NCBI GenBank assembly: GCA_050247075.1
Contig: JBFWUW010000009.1
Coordinates: 1-64,000, forward strand
Source: JBFWUW01 sp050247075
GTDB lineage: Bacteria > Planctomycetota > Planctomycetia > Pirellulales > JBFWUW01
Length of the DNA: 64,000 nt
Reading direction: 5' to 3'
Position numbers and translations under genes: made by a program. The notes below the pieces were generated by a model. That model did no database searches. It was not told the DNA's origin and saw only the letters and a list, made by a program, of their open reading frames with translations. Positions 1-8,596 of the stretch are shown one piece after another. Positions within the stretch are counted from its first letter, which is position 1. Every line of letters begins with the position of its first letter.

Positions 1-64
1 GGTCGGCGGCGGCGGCGTTGAAGGCCGCTACGATTTCGATATCGCTTTTGGAGGATTCAGACAT
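1..64 (-). CDS. N-terminus of an unidentified protein (runs off the left edge)
   Basis: An ATG at 62-64 (minus strand) opens a reading frame that stays open to the edge. Only 21 residues are visible, starting MSESSKSDIEIVAAFNAAAA. A minus-strand -35/-10 pair (156-185) lies about 90 bases upstream. The fragment is too short to assign a function. It is separated from mgdD by a 660-base repeat-rich spacer, so it need not belong to the methylamine cluster. Confidence 0.5.
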   Translation of the reverse strand, partial: MSESSKSDIEIVAAFNAAAAD

Positions 65-727
65 GGTGGGTTTCTCCGGTTGTTGTGAGGCTTGAGGCTT
101 GAGGGGTGAGGCTTGAGGAAGAGGGGATCCGCGGCGCGGGAAACGGCCCCATGACAGGATAGCCGATATGTGTACATATGTGCAATACTAAAAATGGTCA
201 GAAAAGAAAGAAAAAGAACCACGGATAACACGGACTTCACGGATGGGGGTTCGCTGCGACCAACGCGGCGCAAGCTACAAGGCGGGAGCCATGTAGCTAC
301 GGCTGGGGAACAGGGTGGCTGGCGGCTGACCACCGGGAAGCCCCAGCGGAGTTGCCTTCCAACCAGAGAAACGGATGGACGCCTCTACGGGTCAACCTGG
401 TTGGATCATCAACTCCGCTGGGCCATGCGCTGCGCTTCTGACCCAGCCACCCCTGGCCACGGCGCAAGCTACAAGGCAGGAGCCATGTAGCTACGGCTGG
501 CCACCGGCCGAATGGGTTCGATGGATGACCGAATGCCCTTGTGAAGGCTGACGACGATTGGATAGGGTCGCCGGCCCCAGGCATGAATGCCTGGGCAATT
601 CAAAAGGTTCCATCCTCCGGGAGGAAATCCGCCGCTTTTATCCGTGGTGTCCGTGTCATCCGTGGTTCCTTGAACCTCGATGGACGCGCCATTCCCGCGA
701 GCAATCTCGCGGCTGTATCGCTCCGCG
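65..727. other. Repeat-rich spacer without a credible gene
   Basis: It holds two copies of the 'GGAGCCATGTAGCTACGGCT' type repeat (281-306 and 459-502). It also holds copies of the 'CCACGGATAACACGGA' repeat at 212-245 and 641-676, the latter inverted; a third copy overlaps the end of mgdD at 727-745. Open frames here are made of repeat sequence and show no protein-family features. Confidence 0.6.
156..185 (-). promoter_or_regulatory. Candidate sigma70-type promoter with an overlapping palindrome
   Basis: On the minus strand TTGCAC (185-180) and TATCCT (161-156) are separated by 18 bases and face the gene starting at 64. The near-perfect palindrome TGTACATATGTGCA (171-184) overlaps the -35 region and could bind a dimeric regulator. 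This is pattern evidence only. Confidence 0.3.
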
Positions 728-1405
728 TTATCCGTGGTTCTTTTCTTGTTGAATGGACCCCGCCGCCTTGAGCCCGAACTCTCGGCCGGCGTCTAGCAGG
801 ACTTCCCAGAAGAACTCGGCGGCGTCGGCTGGGACGTGCAGGTCGAAGCGGCCGGCGCGGCGGCCGAAGAGAGTGTTGACGCCGAAGATGGGGCCTTGGC
901 AGCAGCCGTCGAGGGGCAAGGTTTGTGGCCGCAGATCGACCGCGGTGATTTTGTTGAGAATGCCCTCGCCGTCGGGACCGATGAGCGAGACCGAGGCCCA
1001 GGCACCACTGGCGGGCAGCGAGCCGGCGATGGCTGGCAAGGGGCCAAAGATGACCGCCCGTTGCGAGGTCAGGCGGTAGACTTCCGCCCCGGCGTGTTCG
1101 CGAATGGTCCGGACGGGTACGTCCGTCCCCAGCGCCGCTTGCAGCCGGGCGGGGCAATCTCGTCCGACCAGTTCTTGCTTGGCGCGGCAAGAAGTATCGA
1201 CAACGGTGTTGCGGCCCGTGCCGGGCGAAGGGGCATAGCGGGTAGCCACGCACCAGCCGTCAACCACCTCTAGCGTCGCGCCGGCCTTCCAATGGACTTC
1301 CGTCAACGGCGACAGAGCCACCGGCGCGGTAACGCCCGCCCGCTGCCAAGGCAGCTCCACCTGCGCCACCACCGGCCCGCCATGCGAATGCGAATGATCG
1401 CTCAT
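728..1405 (-). CDS. mgdD: N-methylglutamate dehydrogenase / sarcosine oxidase-like gamma subunit
   Basis: This 225-residue protein has the length and character of the SoxG/MgdD gamma subunit of heterotetrameric sarcosine oxidases. That subunit packs against the alpha and beta subunits and contributes to folate/THF-side architecture. It follows mgdC on the same strand with a 52-base gap, and the spacer carries an A-rich 'AATCAAAAATC' repeat. The N-terminus MSDHSHSHGG is unusually His-rich. The last residues (QQEKNHG) and the stop codon lie inside the dispersed 'CCACGGATAAC' repeat, so the original C-terminus was probably replaced by repeat DNA. The sarcosine versus N-methylglutamate assignment rests on the neighbours (gmaS, mgsABC), not on this subunit. 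Confidence 0.75.
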   Translation of the reverse strand: MSDHSHSHGGPVVAQVELPWQRAGVTAPVALSPLTEVHWKAGATLEVVDGWCVATRYAPSPGTGRNTVVDTSCRAKQELVGRDCPARLQAALGTDVPVRTIREHAGAEVYRLTSQRAVIFGPLPAIAGSLPASGAWASVSLIGPDGEGILNKITAVDLRPQTLPLDGCCQGPIFGVNTLFGRRAGRFDLHVPADAAEFFWEVLLDAGREFGLKAAGSIQQEKNHG

Positions 1406-1457
1406 GCTTTTTTCAATCCAAAATCAAAAATCGAAAATCAAAAATCGGCCACCCGGT

Positions 1458-4391
1458 TCAACCGCGCAACTTCGCCCCCTCTGGATCATAAAACGCTTTT
1501 TCTTGCACCGTCGCCGTATGCGGCTCGCCATCGACATAGATGGTGATCTGGCCGCCGTCGTGGCCCAGGTCTACCGGCACCCAGGCCAGGCCGATGTATG
1601 CGCCGGCGGCCGACGAAAAGCGGCTGCTGGTGACGCGGCCCGCCAGGCGGCCTTCGTGCAAAATCAGGGCGGCCTCCGCCGGGGCGGCATCGTCCGTCAT
1701 GCGAAAGCCGACCAGGCGGTTTTGCGGGCCGCGTTCGGCCAAGCGAGCCAGCGTGCGCTTGCCGACGAAGTCGGGCTTGTCGAGTTTGACGATCCAGGCC
1801 AGGTCGGCCTCCAACGGGTTGGAGAGAGCGTCGGTGTCGATGCCGGCCAGGATATGCTTTTTATCGAGCCGCAAGCGGCGCTGGGCCTCCACCCCAAAGG
1901 GGACCAGCCCTTGCGGCTGGCCGGCGGCGATGAGGCGTTCCCAAACGTGCAGGCCATGTTGTGCCGGGACGTGGATTTCGTAGCCCAGTTCTCCCACGAA
2001 GCCGATGCGGAAGACGATCGCCGGCACGCCGGCAACCTCAAACTGGCCCACCGCCAGGTAGGGCAGGCCGCTGGCCGAGACATCGCCCGCCGTCAGTTGG
2101 CTGAGGATTTGGCGGCTGTGCGGGCCGGCCAGGTTCATGGCCGCATAGCCGGCGCTGACGTTGGCCAGGGTCACATCCCAGTCGGGCCGGGCCGCCAGGT
2201 TGAAGCGGAACCAGCTCTCCATGGCGTCGGCGTTGCCGGTGGTGGTGGTGAGGAAGTAGCGGTCGTCGGCCAGCCGGCTGACGGTGCCGTCGTCCAGGAT
2301 GATGCCGCCGCCGTCGCAGACCACGCCGTACCGCGTGCGGCCCACCTTGAGGTCGGCAAAGCGGTTGGGGTAGAGGTATTCCAGAAAGGGCACGACGTCG
2401 CGGCCGCGCAGTTCCAGCTTGCCCAGCGTCGAGACATCGACCAGCCCGGCCGCCGTGCGGACAGCGTGGTACTCTTGCTCGGGCGAGGTGTAGCGCTCGG
2501 GCCGCTTCCAGTTGCCGGCATCCATGAAGCGGGCACCGTGCCGTTCGTGCCAGCCATGCAGGGGCGTGCGGCGAACGATGGAAAAGTGCAGCGACTTGCC
2601 GGCCAAGGCCCCCAGCGGCAAGGGAATCTCTGGCGGGCGGGAAGTCGGCACGCCCGTCTCGTCGATGGTGCGGCCGTTGTGATGGGCGCACAAAGCCACC
2701 GCGGCCGCCTGGCACATCTTGCCCTGGCAGGGGCCCATGCTGATGGTGGAGTACCGTTTGAGCGTTTCGATATTGGCGTAGCCTTCGTCGATGGCGTCGT
2801 AGACGTCTTTCTCCGTCACGTCCTCGCACAGGCAGACAAACTTCTTCTTGGCCCCGCCCGGACTGACGTAGCCGGTGATGGGGTCGGGGGGGAGTTCTGG
2901 TTCGTGCGCGTGGGTATCGTGGCCATGCTCTTCGTGGGAATGGTCCGCGGGCGGATGCGCGTCGTGATCGTCGGACGCTGAGGCGGAATGCACCGCCGGT
3001 TGCGGTTTTTCCTCGTCGCACTGGCGCAAGCGTTCGGCCAGGGAGGCAGCTTGCGGTTGCAAAGCGCTGGCCGCGGCCAGTCCGGCGCGGCGGCCCTGCC
3101 AGGCGGTCATGGCCGGGCAGTGTGTCCCCACTACCGCGCCGGCGGCGTGGACGTTGGCCGCCAGTCGGTTTACCACGGCGTGGCCCAACTCGGCGTTGTG
3201 GCGGAAGGTGGCCCCCGATTGGTAGAGGAGCGAACTGGCCGGTGTGAAGCCGACCGCTTGCACGATCCAGCGGCAAGCCAGATTGTGCTCGGCCTCTCCG
3301 TTGCGGCGGGAGAGGACCGCGCCCTCCACATTACTTCCGCCGCGGGCAGCCACGATGGTCTGCCCGGCATAGACCGGAATGTGGGCGTCGTGAACGAGAT
3401 TTGTCTCGGCTTGTGGTGGAATAGGACGCAGATCGACCACGCCCGCCACGCTGTTGCCGGCGGCGGCCAGTTGACGGGCCACGCGGTAGCCTTGCGCGTT
3501 GTCGGTCACGATCAGCGACTGGCCTTCAAACTTGCAGCCATCCAGATGCAGCAGCCGCTGCACGCCGCTGGCCAGCAGAATGCCGGGCAGGTCGTTGTTG
3601 GCGAAGACCAGCGGGCGTTCCCAACCGCCGGCGGCGACGATGATCTGCCTGGCCCGCGTGCGGATCAGCCGTTGGCCTTGCAGGGCCGCCAGGTAGTTTT
3701 CCTCGAACAGGCCGGTCACGGTGGCCACGGGAAAAACCTGAATGCCAGCATGGATTTGGACTCGATCGATCAACTGCGCAAGCCCGGCCTCGCGAGACAG
3801 GTCGGGGTCGTGCCGCAAGTGGCCGCCGAGGGCCGGCTGTTCGTCGAACAAGATCACGCTGGCCCCGTTGTCGGCCGCGGCCAAGGCGGCGTTCAGCCCG
3901 GCCAACCCGCCCCCGACCACGGCCACGTCGCAAAACAGGTTGAGCTTGTCGTATTCGCCCTCGGCTCCGCGGGCCAGGTCGATCTGGCCCAGGCCGGCCA
4001 CGCGGCGGATGAATTTTTCCCACAGCGGCCAGGTCCAGCGAGGCTTGAAGAACTGCTTGTAGTAAAACCCCACCGGCATGAACCGGGAGAACTTGTCGAA
4101 GATCGACATGACATCCAGCCCCAGCCAGGGCCAGCGGTTTTGCGACACGATCTTCATGCCGGGCGCGGGCTGCAACGTGCAGATGCGGACGTTCGGCTGG
4201 CCGTCGACCGTACACAGGCAGTTGGGGCAACGGCCAGAAACGCAGAACAGCCCGCGCGGCCGGTGGTACTTAAAACTGCGCGACAGCAAGTGCTGGTCGG
4301 CGGTATGCAATGCCCCCCCCACGCTTTGGCCAGGGGCCGCGGGGATGGTGCGGCCGTCGAAGGAAAATTGAATCGGGTCGGGGGAGGACAT
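1458..4391 (-). CDS. mgdC: N-methylglutamate dehydrogenase / sarcosine oxidase-like alpha subunit
   Basis: A 977-residue SoxA-type alpha subunit. Residues 1-80 form a 2Fe-2S ferredoxin-like domain with the cysteine cluster CVSGRCPNCLC (50-60). A dinucleotide-binding glycine motif (VVGGGLAGLNAAL, about 158-170) starts the NAD/FAD-binding oxidoreductase part. A BFD-like cysteine motif follows (CLCEDV ... GPCQGKMC, about 515-560), then a C-terminal GcvT-like folate-binding domain. In the family this subunit passes electrons and transfers the released one-carbon unit to a folate. A His/Asp-rich stretch (about 467-503, with DHSHEEHGHDTHAH) is an extra insertion between domains. The start at 4391 is chosen because the family N-terminus begins there; upstream codons are repeat sequence. 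It lies 83 bases after mgdB. Confidence 0.85.
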   Translation of the reverse strand: MSSPDPIQFSFDGRTIPAAPGQSVGGALHTADQHLLSRSFKYHRPRGLFCVSGRCPNCLCTVDGQPNVRICTLQPAPGMKIVSQNRWPWLGLDVMSIFDKFSRFMPVGFYYKQFFKPRWTWPLWEKFIRRVAGLGQIDLARGAEGEYDKLNLFCDVAVVGGGLAGLNAALAAADNGASVILFDEQPALGGHLRHDPDLSREAGLAQLIDRVQIHAGIQVFPVATVTGLFEENYLAALQGQRLIRTRARQIIVAAGGWERPLVFANNDLPGILLASGVQRLLHLDGCKFEGQSLIVTDNAQGYRVARQLAAAGNSVAGVVDLRPIPPQAETNLVHDAHIPVYAGQTIVAARGGSNVEGAVLSRRNGEAEHNLACRWIVQAVGFTPASSLLYQSGATFRHNAELGHAVVNRLAANVHAAGAVVGTHCPAMTAWQGRRAGLAAASALQPQAASLAERLRQCDEEKPQPAVHSASASDDHDAHPPADHSHEEHGHDTHAHEPELPPDPITGYVSPGGAKKKFVCLCEDVTEKDVYDAIDEGYANIETLKRYSTISMGPCQGKMCQAAAVALCAHHNGRTIDETGVPTSRPPEIPLPLGALAGKSLHFSIVRRTPLHGWHERHGARFMDAGNWKRPERYTSPEQEYHAVRTAAGLVDVSTLGKLELRGRDVVPFLEYLYPNRFADLKVGRTRYGVVCDGGGIILDDGTVSRLADDRYFLTTTTGNADAMESWFRFNLAARPDWDVTLANVSAGYAAMNLAGPHSRQILSQLTAGDVSASGLPYLAVGQFEVAGVPAIVFRIGFVGELGYEIHVPAQHGLHVWERLIAAGQPQGLVPFGVEAQRRLRLDKKHILAGIDTDALSNPLEADLAWIVKLDKPDFVGKRTLARLAERGPQNRLVGFRMTDDAAPAEAALILHEGRLAGRVTSSRFSSAAGAYIGLAWVPVDLGHDGGQITIYVDGEPHTATVQEKAFYDPEGAKLRG

Positions 4392-4409
4392 GGAGGGACT
4401 CGGGGAGGT

Positions 4410-4475
4410 TTTTCGGTGTTCGGTGTTCGGTGTTCGGAAAGCTGATGGCTGATGGCTTCTCCGCTGACGGCTTTT
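4410..4475. repeat. Tandem 'TTCGGTG' run plus 'GATGGCTTCTCCGCTGACGG' repeat
   Basis: Between mgdB and mgdC lie a short tandem array of TTCGGTGTTCGG units and one copy of the dispersed palindromic repeat also seen near 15.1, 20.0, 20.1, 41.7 and 48.7 kb. It overlaps the end of mgdB, whose stop is at 4475. Confidence 0.7.
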
Positions 4476-4723
4476 TAGCCTTCCGTATTTTGCACCACTT
4501 TGTTTGTGCGCGTGTCGCGGTGCAGGGTGAACCAGGTTTTGCAGGCGGAACGGTGGCACCACCATTCGTGCTGTTGGCCGCAAATGTTGGGCTTGTCGTA
4601 GAGGTACTTGCCCCAGGCTTTTTCATCCGGGTCGGCGGGGGGAGGGTCCAAGACCGGCCCGCCGTAGTGAAATTCCCACACGGGCCGCAAGCCGCATTCA
4701 GGGCAGGTGATTTGAAAGGACAT
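4475..4723 (-). CDS. mgdB: N-methylglutamate dehydrogenase / sarcosine oxidase-like delta subunit
   Basis: An 82-residue SoxD/MgdB-type delta subunit, the small zinc-binding subunit of the heterotetramer. The CPECG motif (residues 7-11), the later C/H cluster around WWCHRSACKTWF and the terminal RDTRTNKVV match the family pattern (CPxCG ... WxHxxGCxxWF ... RDT). Length is typical. It precedes mgdC in the family's usual B-C-D order. The beta subunit gene (mgdA/soxB), normally just upstream of this gene, is absent; the upstream spacer instead contains repeats and then gmaS. Confidence 0.85.
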   Translation of the reverse strand: MSFQITCPECGLRPVWEFHYGGPVLDPPPADPDEKAWGKYLYDKPNICGQQHEWWCHRSACKTWFTLHRDTRTNKVVQNTEG

Positions 4724-5064
4724 GGCAGATATCTAGCGTCAGGAGAGAAGAGTGGCCGTCGGAAGCGGTTTTTTACAGTAGAGGGTACGACGAATGGCCC
4801 GGCGCGGCGGAGCCGCGATCAACAGCACCGGTAGGGGCTATCGCCTGGAAAATCGTCATCAGCAAGTTTTATGCATGGTGTTGGTGAGCCGATCGAAGAA
4901 CGGGCATGGCACAAGGGAATCGAATATGAAAAACATGGTACGCGGATTGTCGCCGTCGGAGACGGCTCCTACAAATTGGTCGGCGACGGATTCCACGGGG
5001 TGATCGGCGATGGAATCGCCTCCTACAGATTGGTTGGCGATGGAATCGGTTTGCACAGCCAGGA
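4724..5064. repeat. Spacer with three units of the 'GGCGATGGAATCGCC' palindromic repeat
   Basis: The spacer between gmaS and mgdB carries units at about 4937-5050 of a dispersed palindrome with core GTCGGAGACGGCTCCTAC or GGCGATGGAATCGCCTCC. No gene is credible here. It is where mgdA would be expected by comparison with proteobacterial clusters. Confidence 0.6.
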
Positions 5065-6423
5065 TCAAAAAAACGTCAAATACTGTTGCACTTCCCACGG
5101 CGTGACTTGCCGGTCGTAGGTTTCCCATTCCTTGGTCTTGAGCTGGATGAATTCGTCGGCGATGACGCCCAGGCCGCCGCGGACCACTTCATCGCCGCGC
5201 AGTTCTTGCACCGCTTCCAGCAGCGATTGCGGCAAGATTCTTACGCCCGCCGCGCGGATTTCCTCCAGCGTTTTCTCGTACAGGTTTCCCAGGTTGGCGG
5301 AACCGGGATCGAGCTGGCGGGCGATGCCGTCCAGCCCGGCCGAGAGCATGGCGGCCAGCCCCAGGTAGGGGTTGCAGCCGGCCGAGACCGTGCGGTCCTC
5401 GCAATGGCCCGGCCCGCAGACGCGGATCATTTGCGTGCGGTTGTTGTCGCCGTAGCTGGCGAAGGCGGGCGTCCAGGTGAAGCCCGACCGGTTCGATTGC
5501 AGGCCCGTCCCCAGTTGCAGCCGTTTGTAACAGTTGACCGTGGGACTGGTCACGGCGACCAGCGCCCGCGCATGCTGGATGATGCCGCCCAGGAAGTGAT
5601 ACGCCAGTTTCGACAGGCCAAACCCGCGTGCGTCGGATTCGTCCAAGAACAGGTTTTGGCCGGTGGCCGGGTCGGCCAGATGGAAGTGGACATGCAGCCC
5701 GCTGCCGGTTTGGTCGGCGAACGGCTTGGCCATGTGCGTGGCGATGGCACCATATTTTTTGGCCAGTTGCCCGGTGGTCATCTTGAAGAAGGTGATGCGG
5801 TCGGCGGTGGTTAGCGCGTCGGCGTAGAGAAAATTGACCTCGTACTGGCTGTTGCCATCCTCGTGATCGACCTGGTAGACGCCCCAGCCCAGCTTGTTGA
5901 GCGAACTGGTCAGATCTTGCAGATAGCCCATCGCCGGAGCCATCGAGCGGTAGTCGTAGCACGGTTTGGCCAGCGTATCGACGCCGTCGGGGTTCCAAGG
6001 ATGAATGCGGCCGTCGGCATCGCGGGTGACCAGGAAATGCTCCGGCTCCATGCCGACATTGAAGATGTAGCCTTGGGCCTGGGCGTCGGCCAGTACGCGC
6101 TTAAGATTGGTGCGGGCGCAGTAGGGATGCGGCTGGTCGTCGACGAACAGGTCTGCGGCAAAGCGGGCCGTGTTGGGCTGCCACGGCAGCGGCGTGTAGG
6201 TATCCAGGTCGATGCGGGCCAGCATATCGTGCGAGTGCGGCCCTTGGCCCAGCCCCCATACCGCCCCGCCGGCAAAGCCCGCCCCGACATCGCAGGCATC
6301 GTCCAGGCAGCCGCTGGGGACCATCTTGGCCTTGGCCGCGCCGTGGATATCGACAAACTGGGCCAGCAGAAAGTCGATCTTGTCTTGCTTCAGCCGCTGG
6401 CGGACTTTTTCGCGTGGGGTCAT
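5065..6423 (-). CDS. gmaS: gamma-glutamylmethylamide synthetase (glutamine synthetase type III/GlnT-like)
   Basis: A 452-residue glutamine-synthetase-fold ligase. In the family GmaS joins methylamine to glutamate using ATP, the entry step of the indirect methylamine pathway. The N-terminal segment KIDFLLAQFVDIHGAAKAK and the following GAGFAGGAVWGLGQGPHSHD are characteristic of the GmaS/GlnT branch. The catalytic-domain glutamates and metal site are recognisable around GMEPEHFL and QVDHEDGNSQYEVN, and the ATP-side loop around GSGLHVHFHL. Length equals characterised GmaS proteins. It lies 18 bases after the DUF2750 gene, so the two are probably co-transcribed. A true glutamine synthetase (GlnT) function cannot be excluded on sequence alone, but the mgs and mgd neighbours favour GmaS. 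Confidence 0.85.
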   Translation of the reverse strand: MTPREKVRQRLKQDKIDFLLAQFVDIHGAAKAKMVPSGCLDDACDVGAGFAGGAVWGLGQGPHSHDMLARIDLDTYTPLPWQPNTARFAADLFVDDQPHPYCARTNLKRVLADAQAQGYIFNVGMEPEHFLVTRDADGRIHPWNPDGVDTLAKPCYDYRSMAPAMGYLQDLTSSLNKLGWGVYQVDHEDGNSQYEVNFLYADALTTADRITFFKMTTGQLAKKYGAIATHMAKPFADQTGSGLHVHFHLADPATGQNLFLDESDARGFGLSKLAYHFLGGIIQHARALVAVTSPTVNCYKRLQLGTGLQSNRSGFTWTPAFASYGDNNRTQMIRVCGPGHCEDRTVSAGCNPYLGLAAMLSAGLDGIARQLDPGSANLGNLYEKTLEEIRAAGVRILPQSLLEAVQELRGDEVVRGGLGVIADEFIQLKTKEWETYDRQVTPWEVQQYLTFF

Positions 6424-6441
6424 GGAAAGGCTGGCTCCGCG

Positions 6442-6816
6442 TTAGGTTGAACGAGTTTCGTTTTCCGCCATGCACTGCCGCACCTGGGCCACCAGGTCTT
6501 GCGGCTCCAATTCAAAGCCGACGGCCCGTTTGCCGGCCCAATTGAGGCCGACCTTGATGCCTTGCGCCATGAGTTGCGGCACCCGCTGGGCTAGGAAATC
6601 GTCCCACGTTAGCTCTTGCGGCAAGCAACTGGCATAGGCGGGCACGCGGCGGATGATTTGATTGACGCGCGGCAAGTTGGACCAGAACGGCTGTGCCCGC
6701 CCGCCGCGGGTGGCCACGCAATGGGGCGTGCCGTCGGCCGCGCGGCAGCACCACAGGCGGCCCGTTTGGGCCACCTCGCGGTAGAACTCGGCGGCGTCGG
6801 GGGTGGATTGCGGCAT
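6442..6816 (-). CDS. DUF2750 family protein linked to gmaS
   Basis: A 124-residue soluble protein that looks like DUF2750. It has an N-terminal FYREVAQTGRLWCC segment, a WDDFLAQRVPQLMAQGIKVG stretch and a final NWAGKRAVGFELEPQDLV. The family function is unknown. The start at 6816 is the first codon preceding family-like sequence. It ends 18 bases before gmaS, so it probably forms an operon with it. This gene is not part of the canonical eight-gene N-methylglutamate set, so its position inside the cluster is unusual. Confidence 0.75.
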   Translation of the reverse strand: MPQSTPDAAEFYREVAQTGRLWCCRAADGTPHCVATRGGRAQPFWSNLPRVNQIIRRVPAYASCLPQELTWDDFLAQRVPQLMAQGIKVGLNWAGKRAVGFELEPQDLVAQVRQCMAENETRST

Positions 6817-7149
6817 GAGGGGTGGGGTTTTTGGCTGGAGCAGTGCGTCAGGCAGGCAATTTTTCGCGGGAAAAATCCGGTGTGTTATTGATGTCGAATC
6901 TCGCGATGTCACTCTACGCCGCTAATCCTTATCCAAGTGAGTAGCCCCGGCAGGGGCGACCGTCGGCATCGTAGGGCTACTGCCGCCCCTACCGGGGCTG
7001 ATCGTCGCGGCCGCGCCGCGAAATTCAAATGCTCACAAAACTGGCAATGAAGCGCCATCATGGATCGAAAAGGGCTATTCGCGTAGGGTGCCACTGGCGG
7101 GCAAGCTGCCAGCGGCACCGCAATTCTTAGCTATGACAAAGCTCGTCAG
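6817..7149. other. Spacer with two strong inverted repeats
   Basis: Between mgsC and the DUF2750 gene there is a long inverted repeat at 6942-7001 (arms AGCCCCGGCAGGGGCG and CGCCCCTACCGGGGCT) and a second hairpin at 7087-7119. No gene is apparent. The spacing suggests that mgsABC and DUF2750-gmaS may be separate transcripts. Confidence 0.5.
7087..7119 (-). terminator. Hairpin downstream of mgsC
   Basis: Arms GGTGCCACTGGC and GCCAGCGGCACC pair with one mismatch around a 9-base loop, about 30 bases after the mgsC stop. There is no clear T-run, so it may be an RNA-stabilising hairpin rather than an intrinsic terminator. Confidence 0.35.
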
Positions 7150-8487
7150 TTATAAACCAGTTCTTCCCGGCACCCAATCGGTGCCCGCGAGCGGCACGCG
7201 GGCCATGGCGGCGGCTTCGATGGTCAGGGCCACCAGGTCTTCGCGTTCCAGGTGATGCACGTTCGACTTGCCGCAGGCCCGCGCCAGCGTGGTCAGTTCC
7301 ATCGTCAGGACATTGAGATAGTTCTTGAGCCATTTGGCTCCTTGCTCTGGCTGTAGGCGCTGCTCCAGCAGGGGGTCTTGCGTCGTCACGCCGACGGGGC
7401 ACTTGCCGGTGTGGCAATGGTGGCAGGCTCCGGCGGAAGTCCCCAGGCGGGCGTAATCGTCGGCGGCGTCGATGGGGCCCTCGGCCGATTGCCAGGCGGG
7501 GCGGTTGCAGCCCAAGGCCATCAGCACTCCTTGGCCAATGGCCACGGCGTCGGCACCCAGGGCCAGGGCCTTGGCTACGTCGGCCCCGCTGCGGATGCCG
7601 CCGGAGATTATGAGCTGCACCTCGCCCAGCACGTTCATATCGTCCAGAGCCTCAATGGCTTGCGGCAGCGCGGCCAGCGTGGGGATGCCGGCATGTTCGA
7701 TGAACGTCTGCTGCGTGGCGGCGGTGCCTCCTTGCATGCCGTCGATGACCACCACGTCGGCGCCCGCCTTGACCGCCAGCTTGACATCGTCGCGGACGCG
7801 GGTGGCCCCCATCTTGATGTATATGGGAATCCGCCAGTCGGTGATCTCGCGAAGTTCCTCCAGCTTGATCGTCAGGTCGTCCGGCCCGACCCAATCGGGA
7901 TGCCGGCAGGCGCTGCGCTGGTCGATCCCCGCCGGCAGGGTCCGCATTTCGGCCACGCGGGGGCTGACCTTTTGCCCCAGCAACATGCCGCCGCCCCCCG
8001 GCTTGGCCCCCTGGCCGATGACCAGTTCGATAGCGTCTGCCTGGCGGAGGTCGTCGGGGTTGAAGCCATACCGCGAGGGGAGGCACTGGTAGACGAGCGT
8101 CTGGGAGGACTTTCGCTCCTCTTGGGTCATGCCGCCGTCGCCGGTGGTGGTGGATGTCCCCACGGCGGTCGCCGCGCGGCCCAGGGCCTCTTTGACATTG
8201 GCCGACAGCGCGCCAAAGCTCATGCCGGCCACGGTGATCGGTATTTCCAACTCGATCGGCTGCTTGGCGAACCGCGTCCCCAGCAACGTCTTGGTAACGC
8301 ACTTCTCGCGGTAGCCCTCCAACGGATAACGCGAGGCCGAGGCCGTTAAGAACAGCAGATCGTCGAACGTCGGCAGGTGCCGCTTGGCCCCCAGCCCGCG
8401 AATATCGTACAGCCCGGTATCCGCCGCGCGGTGGATGTAATCCAGAACGTGGTGGTTGAAGGAGAAGGATTCTTCGGGGTGGGGCAT
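7150..8487 (-). CDS. mgsC: N-methylglutamate synthase subunit C (FMN-binding glutamate synthase-like)
   Basis: A 445-residue protein equivalent to the synthase domain of glutamate synthase. It is expected to bind FMN and a 3Fe-4S cluster and, with MgsA and MgsB, make N-methylglutamate from gamma-glutamylmethylamide. The TIM-barrel flavin site is visible (GGGGMLLGQKV, YIKMGATRVRDDV, VIDGMQGGTAAT, IISGGIRSGADVAKALALGA). The cluster-binding cysteines CHHCHTGKCPVGV follow it. Length matches GlxD/MgsC. It is 109 bases downstream of mgsB, with an inverted 'CTGAAAACT' repeat in the gap. Confidence 0.87.
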   Translation of the reverse strand: MPHPEESFSFNHHVLDYIHRAADTGLYDIRGLGAKRHLPTFDDLLFLTASASRYPLEGYREKCVTKTLLGTRFAKQPIELEIPITVAGMSFGALSANVKEALGRAATAVGTSTTTGDGGMTQEERKSSQTLVYQCLPSRYGFNPDDLRQADAIELVIGQGAKPGGGGMLLGQKVSPRVAEMRTLPAGIDQRSACRHPDWVGPDDLTIKLEELREITDWRIPIYIKMGATRVRDDVKLAVKAGADVVVIDGMQGGTAATQQTFIEHAGIPTLAALPQAIEALDDMNVLGEVQLIISGGIRSGADVAKALALGADAVAIGQGVLMALGCNRPAWQSAEGPIDAADDYARLGTSAGACHHCHTGKCPVGVTTQDPLLEQRLQPEQGAKWLKNYLNVLTMELTTLARACGKSNVHHLEREDLVALTIEAAAMARVPLAGTDWVPGRTGL

Positions 8488-8502
8488 GGGGGGTGGTTTT
8501 TA

Positions 8503-8590
8503 GTTGTTAGTTTTCAGTTTTCAGTATTCGGTGTTCGGTAGTCAGTTTGAACTCAGTGACTGAAAACTGAGAACTGACGACTGAAAACTT
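8503..8590. repeat. Inverted arrays of 'AGTTTTCAG' between mgsB and mgsC
   Basis: Short tandem TTAGTTTTCAG units at 8507-8524 are answered by ACTGAAAACT units at 8558-8588, giving a foldable inverted repeat. Similar tandem runs occur near 4.4, 16.86 and 41.75 kb. Confidence 0.7.
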
Positions 8591-8596
8591 CCTGAC

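Noticed and set aside
212..740. TTATCCGTG motifs as DnaA boxes of a replication origin
   Set aside because: The motif is part of the dispersed 'CCACGGATAACACGGA' repeat, and no AT-rich unwinding region or identified replication gene is present.
1404..2981. A long plus-strand open frame opposite mgdC
   Set aside because: It is the antisense shadow of the high-GC mgdC gene and shows no protein-family features, while mgdC is a clear SoxA-type protein.
2988..4445. A 485-codon plus-strand open frame
   Set aside because: Again antisense to mgdC; composition is typical of reverse-frame high-GC coding DNA.
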